DNA of 64,000 bases from UBA4735 sp035935465 (GTDB lineage: Bacteria; Chloroflexota; Limnocylindria; P2-11E), in the NCBI GenBank assembly GCA_035935465.1, contig DASYXA010000062.1:1-64000 (forward strand), written 5' to 3'. A program made the translations under genes and the position numbers. The number at the start of each line of letters is the position of its first letter. Within the stretch, counting starts at the first letter, position 1. Shown here piece by piece: positions 50,284 through 58,975 of the stretch. Under the pieces are notes generated by a model. The model was not told the DNA's origin, searched no databases, and worked only from the letters and a program-made list of their open reading frames with translations.

Positions 50284-52203
50284 GTGATCCAGGACGCCTG
50301 GCTCATCCCGGCCTTCCCGCTCGCCGCGTTCTTCGTCAACGTGCTGCTCGGGCGCCGGTGGCTCAAGCACTGGACCGGACCGATCGCGGCGCTCGCGGTC
50401 GGCGCGTCGGCCGTCGTGGCGATCGGCATCTTCCTCGAGGTCCGCGCGGGCGCGGAGCGCACCATCGTGCCGCTCTACGAGTTCATGACCGTCGGTGACT
50501 TCAGCGTGAACGTCGCCGCGCTCATCGATCCGCTCTCCACGGCGATGCTGCTCGTGGTCACGGTCGTCTCGTTCCTCATCCACGTCTACGCCATCGGCTA
50601 CATGGCCCACGACCACGGGTTCTGGCGCTTCTTCAGCTGGTTCCCGCTGTTCGTGTTCGCGATGCTCATCCTCGTCATGGCCGACAACTACCTCGTGATG
50701 TTCGTCGGCTGGGAGGGCGTGGGCCTCTGCAGCTACCTGCTCATCGGCTTCTGGTTCGAGCGGCCGGAGCCCGCGGGCGCCGCGAAGAAGGCGTTCGTGA
50801 TGAACCGGATCGGCGACTGGGGCTTCACGATCGGGATGATCACCACATTCCTCGTGTTCGGCTCGATGAATTTCCTCGATGTCTTCGACCGCGTCGCGAA
50901 GGACCCGCCCGCGCAGGGCGTCCTCTCGCTCATCGGCCTCGCGTTCTTCCTCGGCGCGACCGGGAAATCGGCGCAGCTGCCCCTCTACTCGTGGCTGCCC
51001 GATGCGATGGAAGGCCCGACGCCGGTCTCGGCGCTCATCCACGCCGCGACGATGGTGACCGCCGGCGTGTATCTGATCGCCCGCTCGACGCCCATCTACG
51101 AGGCGGCCGGCCCGGTGCTCGCCGGCGTTGGCGGCGTCGGCGCGCTCACCGCGATCTTCGCCGCGACGATCGCGCTCGTGCAGTTCGACATCAAGCGCGT
51201 GATGGCCTATTCGACGGTGAGCCAGCTCGGCTACATGTTCCTCGCCCTCGGCGTGGGCGCGCCGATCGCGGCGATGTTCCACCTCATCACGCACGCGTTC
51301 TTCAAGGCCCTCCTGTTCCTCGGCTCGGGCTCGGTCATCCACGGGATCGGCGACGTCCAGGACATGCGCCGGATGGGCGGCCTGCGGTCGAAGATGCCGC
51401 TCACCTACTGGACCATGGTCATCGCCGGGGGCGCGCTTGCGGCCCTGCCGCCGCTGGCCGGGTTCTGGTCGAAGGACGAGATCCTCGGCTCGGCCTTCAC
51501 CAACGGCTACCCGGTCCTCTGGGTCGTCGGCGTCTTCACCGGCGGGCTCACCGCCTTCTACGTCACCCGCGCGATCTGGCTGACGTTCCACGGCCAGCCG
51601 CGCGACCGCCACCTCTTCGAGCACGCGCACGAGTCGCCGCGGGTCATGACCGTGCCGCTGCTCGTGCTCGCCGCCGGCAGCGTGCTCGTCGGGTTCATCG
51701 GGTTCCCACCCGATCACGGGTTCCTGCATGCCTTCCTCGGTCCGGTGGTCGAAGCCGGCGCGGCGAAGGGGCTTCGTCCGATCGACACCGGCACGAACTG
51801 GCCGCAGTTCCTCATCTTCGCCGCGATCTCGACCGGCGTCGGGATCGGCGGGATCCTGCTGGGCCTGTCGATGTACGCGCGCGGCCGGCCCGACCCGGCC
51901 GCGGTGTCGCGCGCCGCGGGTCCGTACTACGACGTGCTCACCAACAAGTACTACGTCGATGAGATGTACGACCGCCGCTTCGTCGAGGTGGCCAAGGCCG
52001 TCGCCGGGGCGGCGTGGGCGTTCGACATCCACATCATCGACGGGCTCGTGAACCGCCTGGGCTGGGCGGTCAAGCTCGGCGGCAGCGGGCTGCGCCGCGC
52101 GCAGACCGGCATCGTCGGCAACTACGCGCTCTCGGTCGTCGCCGGGCTGCTCCTCATCATGGCCGTGTACGGCGGGTACGCGACGGGATGGCTGCGTCGC
52201 TGA
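50284..52203 (+). CDS. nuoL: NADH-quinone oxidoreductase subunit L
   Basis: A 639-residue antiporter-like proton pump subunit with about 14-15 helices plus the long lateral helix at the C-terminus. Conserved FVGWEGVGLCSYLLIGFW (helix 5 Glu), GKSAQLPLYSWLPDAMEGPTPVSALIHAATMV (in part; Lys in helix 7) and GFWSKDEI are visible. GTG start after a 4-bp gap from the mini-ORF; TGATG overlap with nuoM. Confidence 0.96.
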   Translation: MIQDAWLIPAFPLAAFFVNVLLGRRWLKHWTGPIAALAVGASAVVAIGIFLEVRAGAERTIVPLYEFMTVGDFSVNVAALIDPLSTAMLLVVTVVSFLIHVYAIGYMAHDHGFWRFFSWFPLFVFAMLILVMADNYLVMFVGWEGVGLCSYLLIGFWFERPEPAGAAKKAFVMNRIGDWGFTIGMITTFLVFGSMNFLDVFDRVAKDPPAQGVLSLIGLAFFLGATGKSAQLPLYSWLPDAMEGPTPVSALIHAATMVTAGVYLIARSTPIYEAAGPVLAGVGGVGALTAIFAATIALVQFDIKRVMAYSTVSQLGYMFLALGVGAPIAAMFHLITHAFFKALLFLGSGSVIHGIGDVQDMRRMGGLRSKMPLTYWTMVIAGGALAALPPLAGFWSKDEILGSAFTNGYPVLWVVGVFTGGLTAFYVTRAIWLTFHGQPRDRHLFEHAHESPRVMTVPLLVLAAGSVLVGFIGFPPDHGFLHAFLGPVVEAGAAKGLRPIDTGTNWPQFLIFAAISTGVGIGGILLGLSMYARGRPDPAAVSRAAGPYYDVLTNKYYVDEMYDRRFVEVAKAVAGAAWAFDIHIIDGLVNRLGWAVKLGGSGLRRAQTGIVGNYALSVVAGLLLIMAVYGGYATGWLRR

Positions 52204-53723
52204 TGGACCACCTGCTGACGCTCCTCGTCGTCATCCCCGTCGCGGGGCTCATCCCGCTCGTCGTCTTCTTCCGCGACGCCCGCGCGGTGAAGCAGGTCGC
52301 GATCGTCACGACGTTCATCGAGCTCGTCGTCTCGCTCGTGATGCTCGCGCAGTTCCACGTCGGCGAGGCGGGCTTCCAGCTCACGGAATCGGCGGCCTGG
52401 CTCCCGAGCTTCGGGATCCGCTACGAGCTCGGCGTGGACGGGATCTCGGTCCTGCTCATCCCGATGACGACGCTGCTCACCTTCATCTCGGTCCTGTACT
52501 CGAGCGGCGGCGCGATCAAGGAGCGCATCGGGGAGTTCATGGCCGCGTTCCTCCTCCTCGAGGTCGGCATGGTCGGCGTCTTCATGGCGCTCGACCTGTT
52601 CCTGTTCTACGTGTTCTTCGAGCTGATGCTCGTCCCGATGTACCTGATCATCGGCATCTGGGGCGGGCCGCGGCGCGTGTACGCGACGCTGAAGTTCGTC
52701 CTGTTCACGCTCGCCGGATCGCTGCTCATGCTCGTGGGCATCATCGCGGTCTACCTGCAGAGCGGCGAGGCCGGCGATCGCACGCTCTCGCTCCCCGAGC
52801 TGCTGACACGCTCCGACCGGTTCCCGCCCGACTTCCAGTTCTGGGTGTTCCTCGCGTTCGGCCTCGCGTTCGCGATCAAGATGCCGATGTTCCCGTTCCA
52901 CACCTGGCTGCCCGACGCCCACGTCGAGGCGCCCACGGCCGGATCGATCGTGCTCGCGGGCGTGCTGCTGAAGGCCGGCGGCTACGGCTTCCTGCGCTTC
53001 GCGGTGCCGCTCTTCCCGATCGGCACCCAGGCCTGGCTGCCGATCCTCATCCTCCTGTCGGTCGTCGCGATCCTCTACGGCGCCGTCGTGTCGGTCGTGC
53101 AGAAGGATCTCAAGAAGCTCGTGGCGTACTCATCGGTCGCCCACATGGGCTTCGTGACGCTCGGGATCTTCGTCCTCAACCAGCAGGGCGGCGTCGGCGC
53201 GGTCCTGCAGATGCTGAACCACGGGTTCGTGACCGGCGCGCTCTTCCTCTTCGTCGGGATCCAGTACGAGAAGACGCACCGGCGCCAGATCGCCGACCTT
53301 GGCGGTCTCGCGAACCAGTGGCCGCTCTACACCGCGTTCTTCGGGGTCTTCACGCTCGCATCGCTCGGGCTGCCGGGGCTCAATGGCTTCGTCGGCGAGT
53401 TCCTCGTGCTCCTCGGCACGTTCAAGTTCAACCCGGTGGGGGGCCCGGGCGGCCTGTTCTGGGGACCGCTGGCCGCCCTCGGCGTGATCCTCGCGGCCGT
53501 CTACCTGCTCTGGATGTTCCAGCGCGTCATGTTCGGGACCCTCCGCGAGGCGTACCGCGCGCTGCCTGACCTCTCGCCGCTCGAGGTCGCCTGCGCCGTG
53601 CCGCTCCTGGTGCTCACCGTGCTCCTGGGCGTGTTCCCGCAGCCGGCGATCGCGATCATCGCGCCCTCGGTGCAGCGGGCACTCGCCATCGCGACCCACG
53701 CGTCGGCGGTGGTCCTGAAGTGA
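52203..53723 (+). CDS. nuoM: NADH-quinone oxidoreductase subunit M
   Basis: A 506-residue antiporter-like subunit. Conserved FYVFFELMLVPMYLIIGIWGG (helix 5 Glu) and KMPMFPFHTWLPDAHVEAPTAGS (in part) are diagnostic. I chose ATG 52203 (TGATG with nuoL); ATG 52188 is in frame and would add five residues. Confidence 0.96.
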   Translation: MDHLLTLLVVIPVAGLIPLVVFFRDARAVKQVAIVTTFIELVVSLVMLAQFHVGEAGFQLTESAAWLPSFGIRYELGVDGISVLLIPMTTLLTFISVLYSSGGAIKERIGEFMAAFLLLEVGMVGVFMALDLFLFYVFFELMLVPMYLIIGIWGGPRRVYATLKFVLFTLAGSLLMLVGIIAVYLQSGEAGDRTLSLPELLTRSDRFPPDFQFWVFLAFGLAFAIKMPMFPFHTWLPDAHVEAPTAGSIVLAGVLLKAGGYGFLRFAVPLFPIGTQAWLPILILLSVVAILYGAVVSVVQKDLKKLVAYSSVAHMGFVTLGIFVLNQQGGVGAVLQMLNHGFVTGALFLFVGIQYEKTHRRQIADLGGLANQWPLYTAFFGVFTLASLGLPGLNGFVGEFLVLLGTFKFNPVGGPGGLFWGPLAALGVILAAVYLLWMFQRVMFGTLREAYRALPDLSPLEVACAVPLLVLTVLLGVFPQPAIAIIAPSVQRALAIATHASAVVLK

Positions 53724-53809
53724 CCGAACGAGTCGCGGCTGTGCCGGGCCGGGCGAGCTCCACCAGCCCCGCGCCGTCTCGGGCCGGCGGACGGAGATCG
53801 AGCCCGTGA
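53720..53809 (+). other. Linker mini-ORF / related spacer element between nuoM and nuoN
   Basis: A 29-codon ORF starts in a GTGA overlap with the nuoM stop and stops in a GTGA overlap with the nuoN start, bridging an 82-bp gap. It shares GGCTGTGCC..GGGCGAGC..TCCACCAGCC with the nuoK-nuoL spacer at nucleotide level but in another frame. Confidence 0.4.
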
Positions 53810-55257
53810 CGATCGACGACGTCATCACGATCCTGCCGGAGATCGCCGTCACCGTCACGGCGTCGCTCGTGCTCGTCGCCGACGCGATCCTCGACCGCAA
53901 GGTCGCGCGCACCTGGCTGCCGCTGCTGGTGGTGCTCGGGCTCGTCGTCGCGATCTTCACCGGCCCGATGATCGTGGCCAGCCACACCGCATTCGGCGGC
54001 TTCGTGGTCGTCGACACGTTCACGGCCTTCTTCCGGGTCCTCTTCTGCGTGCTCGCGATCTTCGCGACCGTCGTCGCGCCCGAGTACCTCGAGCGGCGGC
54101 AGATCCCGGCCGCCGAGTTCTACGCGACGATCCTCTTCTCGACCGTCGGCGCGATGACCATCGCCCTCGCGACGGACCTCATCACGGTGTTCATCGGCCT
54201 CGAGCTCATGACCATCCCGATCTACGTCCTCGCGGGCATGAGCCGGCGCGATCGGTACAGCAACGAGGCCGCGCTCAAGTACTTCCTGCTCGGCGCGTTC
54301 AGCTCGGCGCTGCTCCTGTACGGCTTCGCGTGGCTGTACGGCCTCGCGGGCACGACGACCTTCGCCGGGATCGCCGCGGCGCTCGCGGTCCATGGCCTGA
54401 CCGACGGCGCGACGCTCGTCGCGCTCGCGCTCGTGACCGTGGGGCTCGCGTTCAAGGCCGCGGTCGTGCCGTTCCATCAGTGGACCCCCGACGCGTACGA
54501 CGGCGCGCCGACCCCCGCGACGGCGTTCATGAGCGTCGCGCCGAAGGCGGCGGCGTTCGCCGCGATCCTCCGCCTGATGATCGGCAGCCTCGGGCCCCTC
54601 GGGCTCGACTGGAGCGCGGTGTTCGCGATCCTCGCCGCGCTCACGATGACCGGCGGCAACGTCGTCGCGCTCGTGCAGGGGAACGTGAAGCGGATGCTCG
54701 CGTACTCGAGCATCGCGCACACCGGATACATCCTCGCCGGCGTCGCCGCGTACCAGGCCGGGGCCTCGGCGTCGGCGGCGGTGCTGTTCTACGTGTTCGC
54801 CTACGGGATCATGAATCTCGGCGCGTTCGCGTGCCTCATCTATCTCGACCTCGACGGCACGCGCGGCGCGACGCTCGACGAGCTCAACGGCTTCGCCCGG
54901 CGCAAGCCCGCGGGCGCGCTCGCGTTCGCGGTCTTCCTCGTCTCGCTCACCGGGATCCCGCCGACGATCGGGTTCGTCGCGAAGGTGTTCATCCTCCAGC
55001 CCGTGCTGGACGCGGGCTTGGTCTGGCTCGCGGTCGTCATCGCGCTCAATGCGGTGCTCGCGGCGTTCTACTACCTCCGCGTCGTCGTCCACCTGTACAT
55101 GTACGACGCCGACGCGAACGCGCCGCGGCTCCTGCGGACCGACCTCCTGTCGGCCGGCCTCGGCATCGCCGGGCTCGCGGTGGTCGTCATCGGGATCCTC
55201 CCCGACGGCCTGTACCGCTGGGCCCTGGCGGCAGCCGCGCCGTTCGTCCTGCGCTAG
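53806..55257 (+). CDS. nuoN: NADH-quinone oxidoreductase subunit N
   Basis: A 483-residue antiporter-like subunit. Conserved FIGLELMTIPIYVLAG (helix 5 Glu), FKAAVVPFHQWTPDAYDGAPTPATAF (in part) and GNVKRMLAYSSIAHTGY. Last gene of the operon; its end overlaps the convergent membrane-protein gene by 4 bp. Peripheral subunits B, D, E, F, G and I are not in the window. Confidence 0.96.
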   Translation: MTIDDVITILPEIAVTVTASLVLVADAILDRKVARTWLPLLVVLGLVVAIFTGPMIVASHTAFGGFVVVDTFTAFFRVLFCVLAIFATVVAPEYLERRQIPAAEFYATILFSTVGAMTIALATDLITVFIGLELMTIPIYVLAGMSRRDRYSNEAALKYFLLGAFSSALLLYGFAWLYGLAGTTTFAGIAAALAVHGLTDGATLVALALVTVGLAFKAAVVPFHQWTPDAYDGAPTPATAFMSVAPKAAAFAAILRLMIGSLGPLGLDWSAVFAILAALTMTGGNVVALVQGNVKRMLAYSSIAHTGYILAGVAAYQAGASASAAVLFYVFAYGIMNLGAFACLIYLDLDGTRGATLDELNGFARRKPAGALAFAVFLVSLTGIPPTIGFVAKVFILQPVLDAGLVWLAVVIALNAVLAAFYYLRVVVHLYMYDADANAPRLLRTDLLSAGLGIAGLAVVVIGILPDGLYRWALAAAAPFVLR

Positions 55258-55631
55258 CGCGACGGCAACAGCCGCTCGCCGGCGAGCCCGCCGAGCGCGC
55301 CGAGCGCGGCCGCGCTGGCGAGCGGGATGAGGATCCCGGGGAGCTCGAGGACCACCAGGCTGCCGAAGCGCGAGACCGGCGCGAACGACGGGGTGAACGC
55401 CTGGTGCATCTGCGTCGCGAGGATGCTGCCGAGGAACAGCGAGAACAGCAGCGCGACCGGCGCGGCCGCGGCGCCGAGCCGGCCCGCGATCACGCCGGCG
55501 CAGACGAGGATCCCGGCGCTCACGCCGAGCAGGATGACCGGTGGCACCGGCAGCGGCTCGGTGAGGCCCCACCAGAACGCGAGGCCCGTCGTCGTCGCGA
55601 GCACCGACGCGAGCATCCGGGCCATGGTCAC
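55254..55631 (-). CDS. Small membrane protein, four helices, unknown
   Basis: A 125-residue hydrophobic protein, unrecognised. Segments about 6-24, 29-50, 54-72 and 95-116. The GTG start overlaps the stop of the upstream membrane-protein gene as GTGA. Together with that gene and the M24 peptidase it forms a three-gene minus-strand operon. Confidence 0.65.
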   Translation of the reverse strand: MTMARMLASVLATTTGLAFWWGLTEPLPVPPVILLGVSAGILVCAGVIAGRLGAAAAPVALLFSLFLGSILATQMHQAFTPSFAPVSRFGSLVVLELPGILIPLASAAALGALGGLAGERLLPSR

Positions 55632-56002
55632 GGCGCGGCACGCCGCGCGCGCAGCGCACGGGTGCGGACCGCGCCGCCGAGCTGACCGGCGATCGCGCCG
55701 CCGATCTCGTACGGGACGAACGCGATGAGCAGCTGTAGCTCGAAACCGAGAAGCACCCCGAGGTCGTTCGCGTACGAAACGCGCGGCCAGTACTGCACCA
55801 GTCCCGAGAGCAGGACGCCCGCGATCACGGCGAGCCCCCCGGCGAGGGCGGCGCGACCGCCGGCGAAGAACCCGGCACCGGCCGACGCGGCGAGCAGGTA
55901 CGCGATCGCGAGGAGCGCGGAGGTCCCGACCCATTGCTGGATCCGGAGCAGGACCACGAGATCGGCGGCCGCGGTCACGACGATCGCGGCCGCGAGCCGC
56001 AT
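55628..56002 (-). CDS. Small membrane protein, four helices, unknown
   Basis: A 124-residue hydrophobic protein, unrecognised. Helices at about 2-20, 27-48, 52-71 and 80-107, with a basic C-terminus (RTRALRARRAAP). The ATG start overlaps the M24 peptidase stop as ATGA. Size and layout resemble its downstream partner, so the two may form a complex. Confidence 0.68.
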   Translation of the reverse strand: MRLAAAIVVTAAADLVVLLRIQQWVGTSALLAIAYLLAASAGAGFFAGGRAALAGGLAVIAGVLLSGLVQYWPRVSYANDLGVLLGFELQLLIAFVPYEIGGAIAGQLGGAVRTRALRARRAAP

Positions 56003-57105
56003 CAGCGCACGGTCGCGAGCGCGCGGTCGACGCGGTTCAGGGGCTCGGCGGCACCATCGTCGCCGATGATCGCGATGTCCTCGATGCGGATCCCGAACCG
56101 CCCCGGCAGGTACACGCCCGGCTCGATCGAGAACGCCATGCCCGGCTCGAGGCGCTCGTCGTTCCCGCCCACCAGGTACGGATGCTCGTGGCCGTCGAGG
56201 CCGATCCCGTGACCGAGGCGGTGGATGAAGCGCTCGCCGTAGCCGGCCGCGGCGATGACGGCGCGCGCGGCCGCGTCGACCGAGCCGGCGGAGGCGCCCG
56301 CCCGAGCCGCGTCGTAGCCGGCCCGCTGCGCGCGAAGCACGACGTCGTGCACGCGCGCGACCTCGGCGCCCGGGTCGCCGCCCACCTGGACGGTGCGCGT
56401 GATGTCTGAGCCGTAGCCGGCGCGCGTGCCGCCGAAATCGAGGACCACCGTGTCGCCGCGCGCGATCCGGCGCTCGCCGGTGCTGTGGTGCGGTGACGCG
56501 CCGTTCTCTCCGGATGCGACCATCGTGAACAGCACCTCGTCATGGCCCTCGGCGCGGAGCAGGGCGGCGAGATCCGCGCCGACCTCCTTCTCGGTGCGCC
56601 CGGCGAACTCGAGATCGAGTGCGCGCAGGTAGGCGCGATCCGCCGCAGCCGACACGGCGCGCAGCGCGTCGAGCTCGGCCCGATCCTTCCGCATCCGGAG
56701 GTCGCGCGTGATCTCCGACGCGGCCCGGAACGCGCGCCCGGGGAGCGCGGCCTGGAGCCGCAGCGCGAATGACGCCCACATCTGGTCGGCGAGGGCGATC
56801 GCGCCGGGCTGCGTGACGAGCGACGCGGCGAGCGCGTACGGGTCGCTCGTCTCGTTCCAGGTCGCCCGCGGCAGGTCCGGCGCGGCGACGGCGGCGCGCG
56901 GCGCCTCGAGCTCGGGGAGAACGAGCGTCGCGGTCCCGTCGTTGGCGAGGACCAGGCAGGTGAGCCGCTCGCTCGAGAAGATCCGATAGCCGCTGAGGTA
57001 CGTCAGATCCGAACCCGGCGCGAGCAGCAGCGCCGCCACGCCCGCCTCGCGGCAGCGGGCGGCGGCTCGCGCGCGACGTGCGGGGTGGTCCATCACGGTC
57101 GGCAT
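56002..57105 (-). CDS. M24 family Xaa-Pro aminopeptidase
   Basis: A 367-residue creatinase/prolidase-fold metallopeptidase. N-terminal domain (1-135) precedes the pita-bread catalytic domain. Metal ligands: DFGGTRAGYGSDITRT (two Asp, about residues 220 and 231), HRLGHGIGLDGHE (His), SIEPGVYLPG (Glu) and IRIED (Glu). It probably removes the first residue from Xaa-Pro peptides. The ATG at 57105 is divergent from the sortase-like gene a few bases away. Confidence 0.93.
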   Translation of the reverse strand: MPTVMDHPARRARAAARCREAGVAALLLAPGSDLTYLSGYRIFSSERLTCLVLANDGTATLVLPELEAPRAAVAAPDLPRATWNETSDPYALAASLVTQPGAIALADQMWASFALRLQAALPGRAFRAASEITRDLRMRKDRAELDALRAVSAAADRAYLRALDLEFAGRTEKEVGADLAALLRAEGHDEVLFTMVASGENGASPHHSTGERRIARGDTVVLDFGGTRAGYGSDITRTVQVGGDPGAEVARVHDVVLRAQRAGYDAARAGASAGSVDAAARAVIAAAGYGERFIHRLGHGIGLDGHEHPYLVGGNDERLEPGMAFSIEPGVYLPGRFGIRIEDIAIIGDDGAAEPLNRVDRALATVR

Positions 57106-57722
57106 GGGATGTGCGTCCTGACTATCGCATAGGAAAACGGTCGCTACCGCTCGTCGTGGGCGGAGCGCTGCTCCTTGCGGGCATCCTTCTCCTCGGGAGC
57201 CTCGGCGGCTCGTCGCAGCCGCCGAGCGCCGCGCCGACGCCGGTCGCCAGCGCGTCGCCCACGCCCGGCCAGAGCGCCGCGTCCGCGACGCGCGATCCGC
57301 GCGCGCCGATACCGGCCGGCTATCGCATCCAGATCCCGCGCCTGGGGATCGACCTGCCGATCGCCGAGGGTGACGTCGTGCGCGACATCGATCAGCAGAA
57401 GACGCCCGAGGGATCCGCGTTCCACCTGCCCGGGACGTCGATCCCCGGTCTCGGCGGCAACACCTATCTGTACGCGCACGCGCGCACCGGGATGTTCCTC
57501 TCGCTCTGGAACGCGCGGCCCGGCGACGAGGTGTTCATCTCCACACCGGATCTGCGGGCGCTGAAGTACGTCATCAGCGAAGTGCACCCGCGGGTCGCGC
57601 CCGACGACGTGTCGTGGGTGCAGCCGACGAACGGGGAGCGGCTCACGCTCCAGACCTCGACCGGACCGAAGGCGTCGGATCCGCGCTTCGTCGCCATCGC
57701 GGTCCCCGCAACGACGCCATGA
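57078..57722 (+). CDS. Sortase-family protein with Ser in place of the catalytic Cys
   Basis: A 214-residue class-E/F-like sortase fold: N-terminal transmembrane helix (about 24-44), Pro/Ala/Ser-rich linker (45-78), then the beta-barrel with IQIPRLGIDLPI. The catalytic His is in YLYAHART (about residue 134) and the Arg in DPRFVAIAVP. The position of the TLxTC Cys reads LTLQTSTG: the codon is TCG (57657-57659), serine. It may be inactive in transpeptidation or use Ser. The start is uncertain: GTG 57078 overlaps the M24 gene, GTG 57111 does not. Confidence 0.82.
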   Translation: MRGGPSRSAWDVRPDYRIGKRSLPLVVGGALLLAGILLLGSLGGSSQPPSAAPTPVASASPTPGQSAASATRDPRAPIPAGYRIQIPRLGIDLPIAEGDVVRDIDQQKTPEGSAFHLPGTSIPGLGGNTYLYAHARTGMFLSLWNARPGDEVFISTPDLRALKYVISEVHPRVAPDDVSWVQPTNGERLTLQTSTGPKASDPRFVAIAVPATTP

Positions 57723-57793
57723 CGCGGCGGTAACGCCGGCGTATCGCATCGCGACAAAGGCCAGGCGGCTCACCAAGCCCTTCTCCCGCACGG

Positions 57794-57814
57794 CCTGTCC
57801 GGCGCACGGACAGG
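57794..57814 (+). other. Hairpin CCTGTCCG-N5-CGGACAGG upstream of the RlpA-like gene
   Basis: Perfect 8-bp stem with loop GCGCA in the 165-nt spacer between the sortase-like and RlpA-like genes; the downstream GGACAGGCG repeats once more at about 57829. No T-run follows. It could be a leader structure or a terminator without a U-tail. Confidence 0.4.
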
Positions 57815-57887
57815 CGCGCGCGCCCGGGACAGGCGTCGGTACCGGTCCTGCCTCGGCGGCACTCCCAGACGACCGGGGGTGTGATCG

Positions 57888-58409
57888 ATGCCGGGCTACC
57901 TTGCGCGTACCGGGCTCGCGGTGTTCGCGCTGCTCTTCGCCATCACGTTCCTGACCGAGCAGGTGGCCGCGGGTCGCGCGCTCGCCGCGTCGACCAACCC
58001 GCTCGACCTGCCGCGGCTGCGCGAGGTCGCTCGGGTGCCGATGCACGCCGTCGGGTTCGAGGTCGCCGTCGCGGGCTCCGAGACCGCGGCGACGACCGCA
58101 CCGTTGCGCGCCGCCGCGGTAGCGGAGGAGCCGGCGGCGGTGATCCTCGCGTCCTGGTACGGACCCGGCTTCTATGGGAACCGCACCGCCTGCGGGCAGA
58201 TCTACACCCCCGAGCTCCTCGGGGTCGCGCACCTCTCGCTGCCCTGCGGGACCACGCTCACGCTGACCTACGGCGGCCGCGCGCTCACGGCGACGGTGAT
58301 CGACCGCGGGCCCTACATCGCCGGGCGGACGCTCGATCTGTCGAACGCGACGAGGCTCGCCCTCGGGTGCACCGACCTGTGCACGCTTCGGATGCAGATC
58401 AGGCACTGA
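57888..58409 (+). CDS. RlpA-like secreted double-psi beta-barrel protein
   Basis: A 173-residue exported protein: signal peptide (about 1-34, ending AAGRALAAS), a short linker, then a double-psi beta-barrel (about 85-173) with ASWYGPGFYGNRTACGQIY, LPCGTTLTLTYGG and VIDRGPYIAGRTLDLS. These are the RlpA/Rare-lipoprotein A signatures; RlpA proteins cleave peptide-free glycans or bind them. Four Cys in the barrel could form disulfides. No lipobox. GGGGGTG precedes the ATG. Confidence 0.87.
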   Translation: MPGYLARTGLAVFALLFAITFLTEQVAAGRALAASTNPLDLPRLREVARVPMHAVGFEVAVAGSETAATTAPLRAAAVAEEPAAVILASWYGPGFYGNRTACGQIYTPELLGVAHLSLPCGTTLTLTYGGRALTATVIDRGPYIAGRTLDLSNATRLALGCTDLCTLRMQIRH

Positions 58410-58449
58410 GTGTCCGGAGATTGCCCGCACGCTCGACAGCCGAGCGAGC

Positions 58450-58462
58450 GTGGGTATGGAAC
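58450..58462 (+). promoter_or_regulatory. Conserved promoter-like motif GTGGGTATGGAAC, copy 1
   Basis: A 13-base identical match to 59468-59480. It lies 70 bp upstream of the KGG-repeat gene, includes GGGTAT, the form of a sigma-B-type -10; a matching -35 is not evident. Confidence 0.5.
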
Positions 58463-58532
58463 TTGCAGCCGGGCGGTCCGTCGGGCGGCCGAACAGCCGC
58501 CGACCCCAACGCGGGTCATGAAGGAGTGAGCG

Positions 58533-58871
58533 ATGACCAAGAGCAAAGGTGCGATGACCGTCGCCGAGGCCGGACGCAAGGGTGGAGCCACGACGGCGCA
58601 GCGCCACGGGCCGGAGTTCTACGAGCAGATCGGGAAGAAGGGCGGCCGCACGACCGCGCAGCGTCACGGCGCCGACTTCTACGAGCAGATCGGCAAGCAG
58701 GGCGGCCAGAAGGTGAAGGAGCTCTACGGTCCGCGCTTCTACGGCCGCATCGGCAAGATCGGCGGCGACGCCGTCTCCGAGAAGTACGGCCACGAGCACT
58801 TCGAGGAGATCGGCAAGAAGGGCGGCCAGAAGGTCGCCGAGCTGATCGCGCGCGGACGGCAGGCGAGCTGA
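58533..58871 (+). CDS. KGG-repeat stress protein (GsiB/Em-like hydrophilin)
   Basis: A 112-residue very hydrophilic protein made of five repeats of about 20 residues with the pattern GRKGG..TAQRHG.eFYEQIGK. KGG repeats are typical of GsiB of Bacillus, a general-stress protein under sigma B, and plant group 1 LEA proteins, which protect against desiccation. ATG 58533 follows AAGGAG by 7 nt. The motif at 58450-58462 is a candidate for stress-sigma control. Confidence 0.9.
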   Translation: MTKSKGAMTVAEAGRKGGATTAQRHGPEFYEQIGKKGGRTTAQRHGADFYEQIGKQGGQKVKELYGPRFYGRIGKIGGDAVSEKYGHEHFEEIGKKGGQKVAELIARGRQAS

Positions 58872-58975
58872 CCGTCCCGGCCGACGGCGCCGAACACGAG
58901 CGGGCGGGCGAGCGAGCCCGTCGCGTCGTGGCGCTCGGCGCGTATCAATCGCGGCGAATCCGGGCCTCGAGAGGA

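Noticed and set aside
50266..52032. Minus-strand open frame of 588 codons opposite nuoL
   Set aside because: Shadow of nuoL with no recognisable motif.
53656..55659. Minus-strand open frame of 667 codons opposite nuoN
   Set aside because: Shadow of nuoN; composition is Arg/Asp/Glu-biased and no domain is visible.
57723..57887. c-di-AMP (ydaO) riboswitch upstream of the RlpA-like gene
   Set aside because: A GGGGGTGTGATC near the start recalls the 3' consensus, but the 5' conserved blocks are absent.
58862..58920. Third copy of the nuo spacer element
   Set aside because: GGGCGGGCGAGCGAGCCC resembles part of the nuo spacers, but lacks the CCACCAGCC half and may be base-composition chance.
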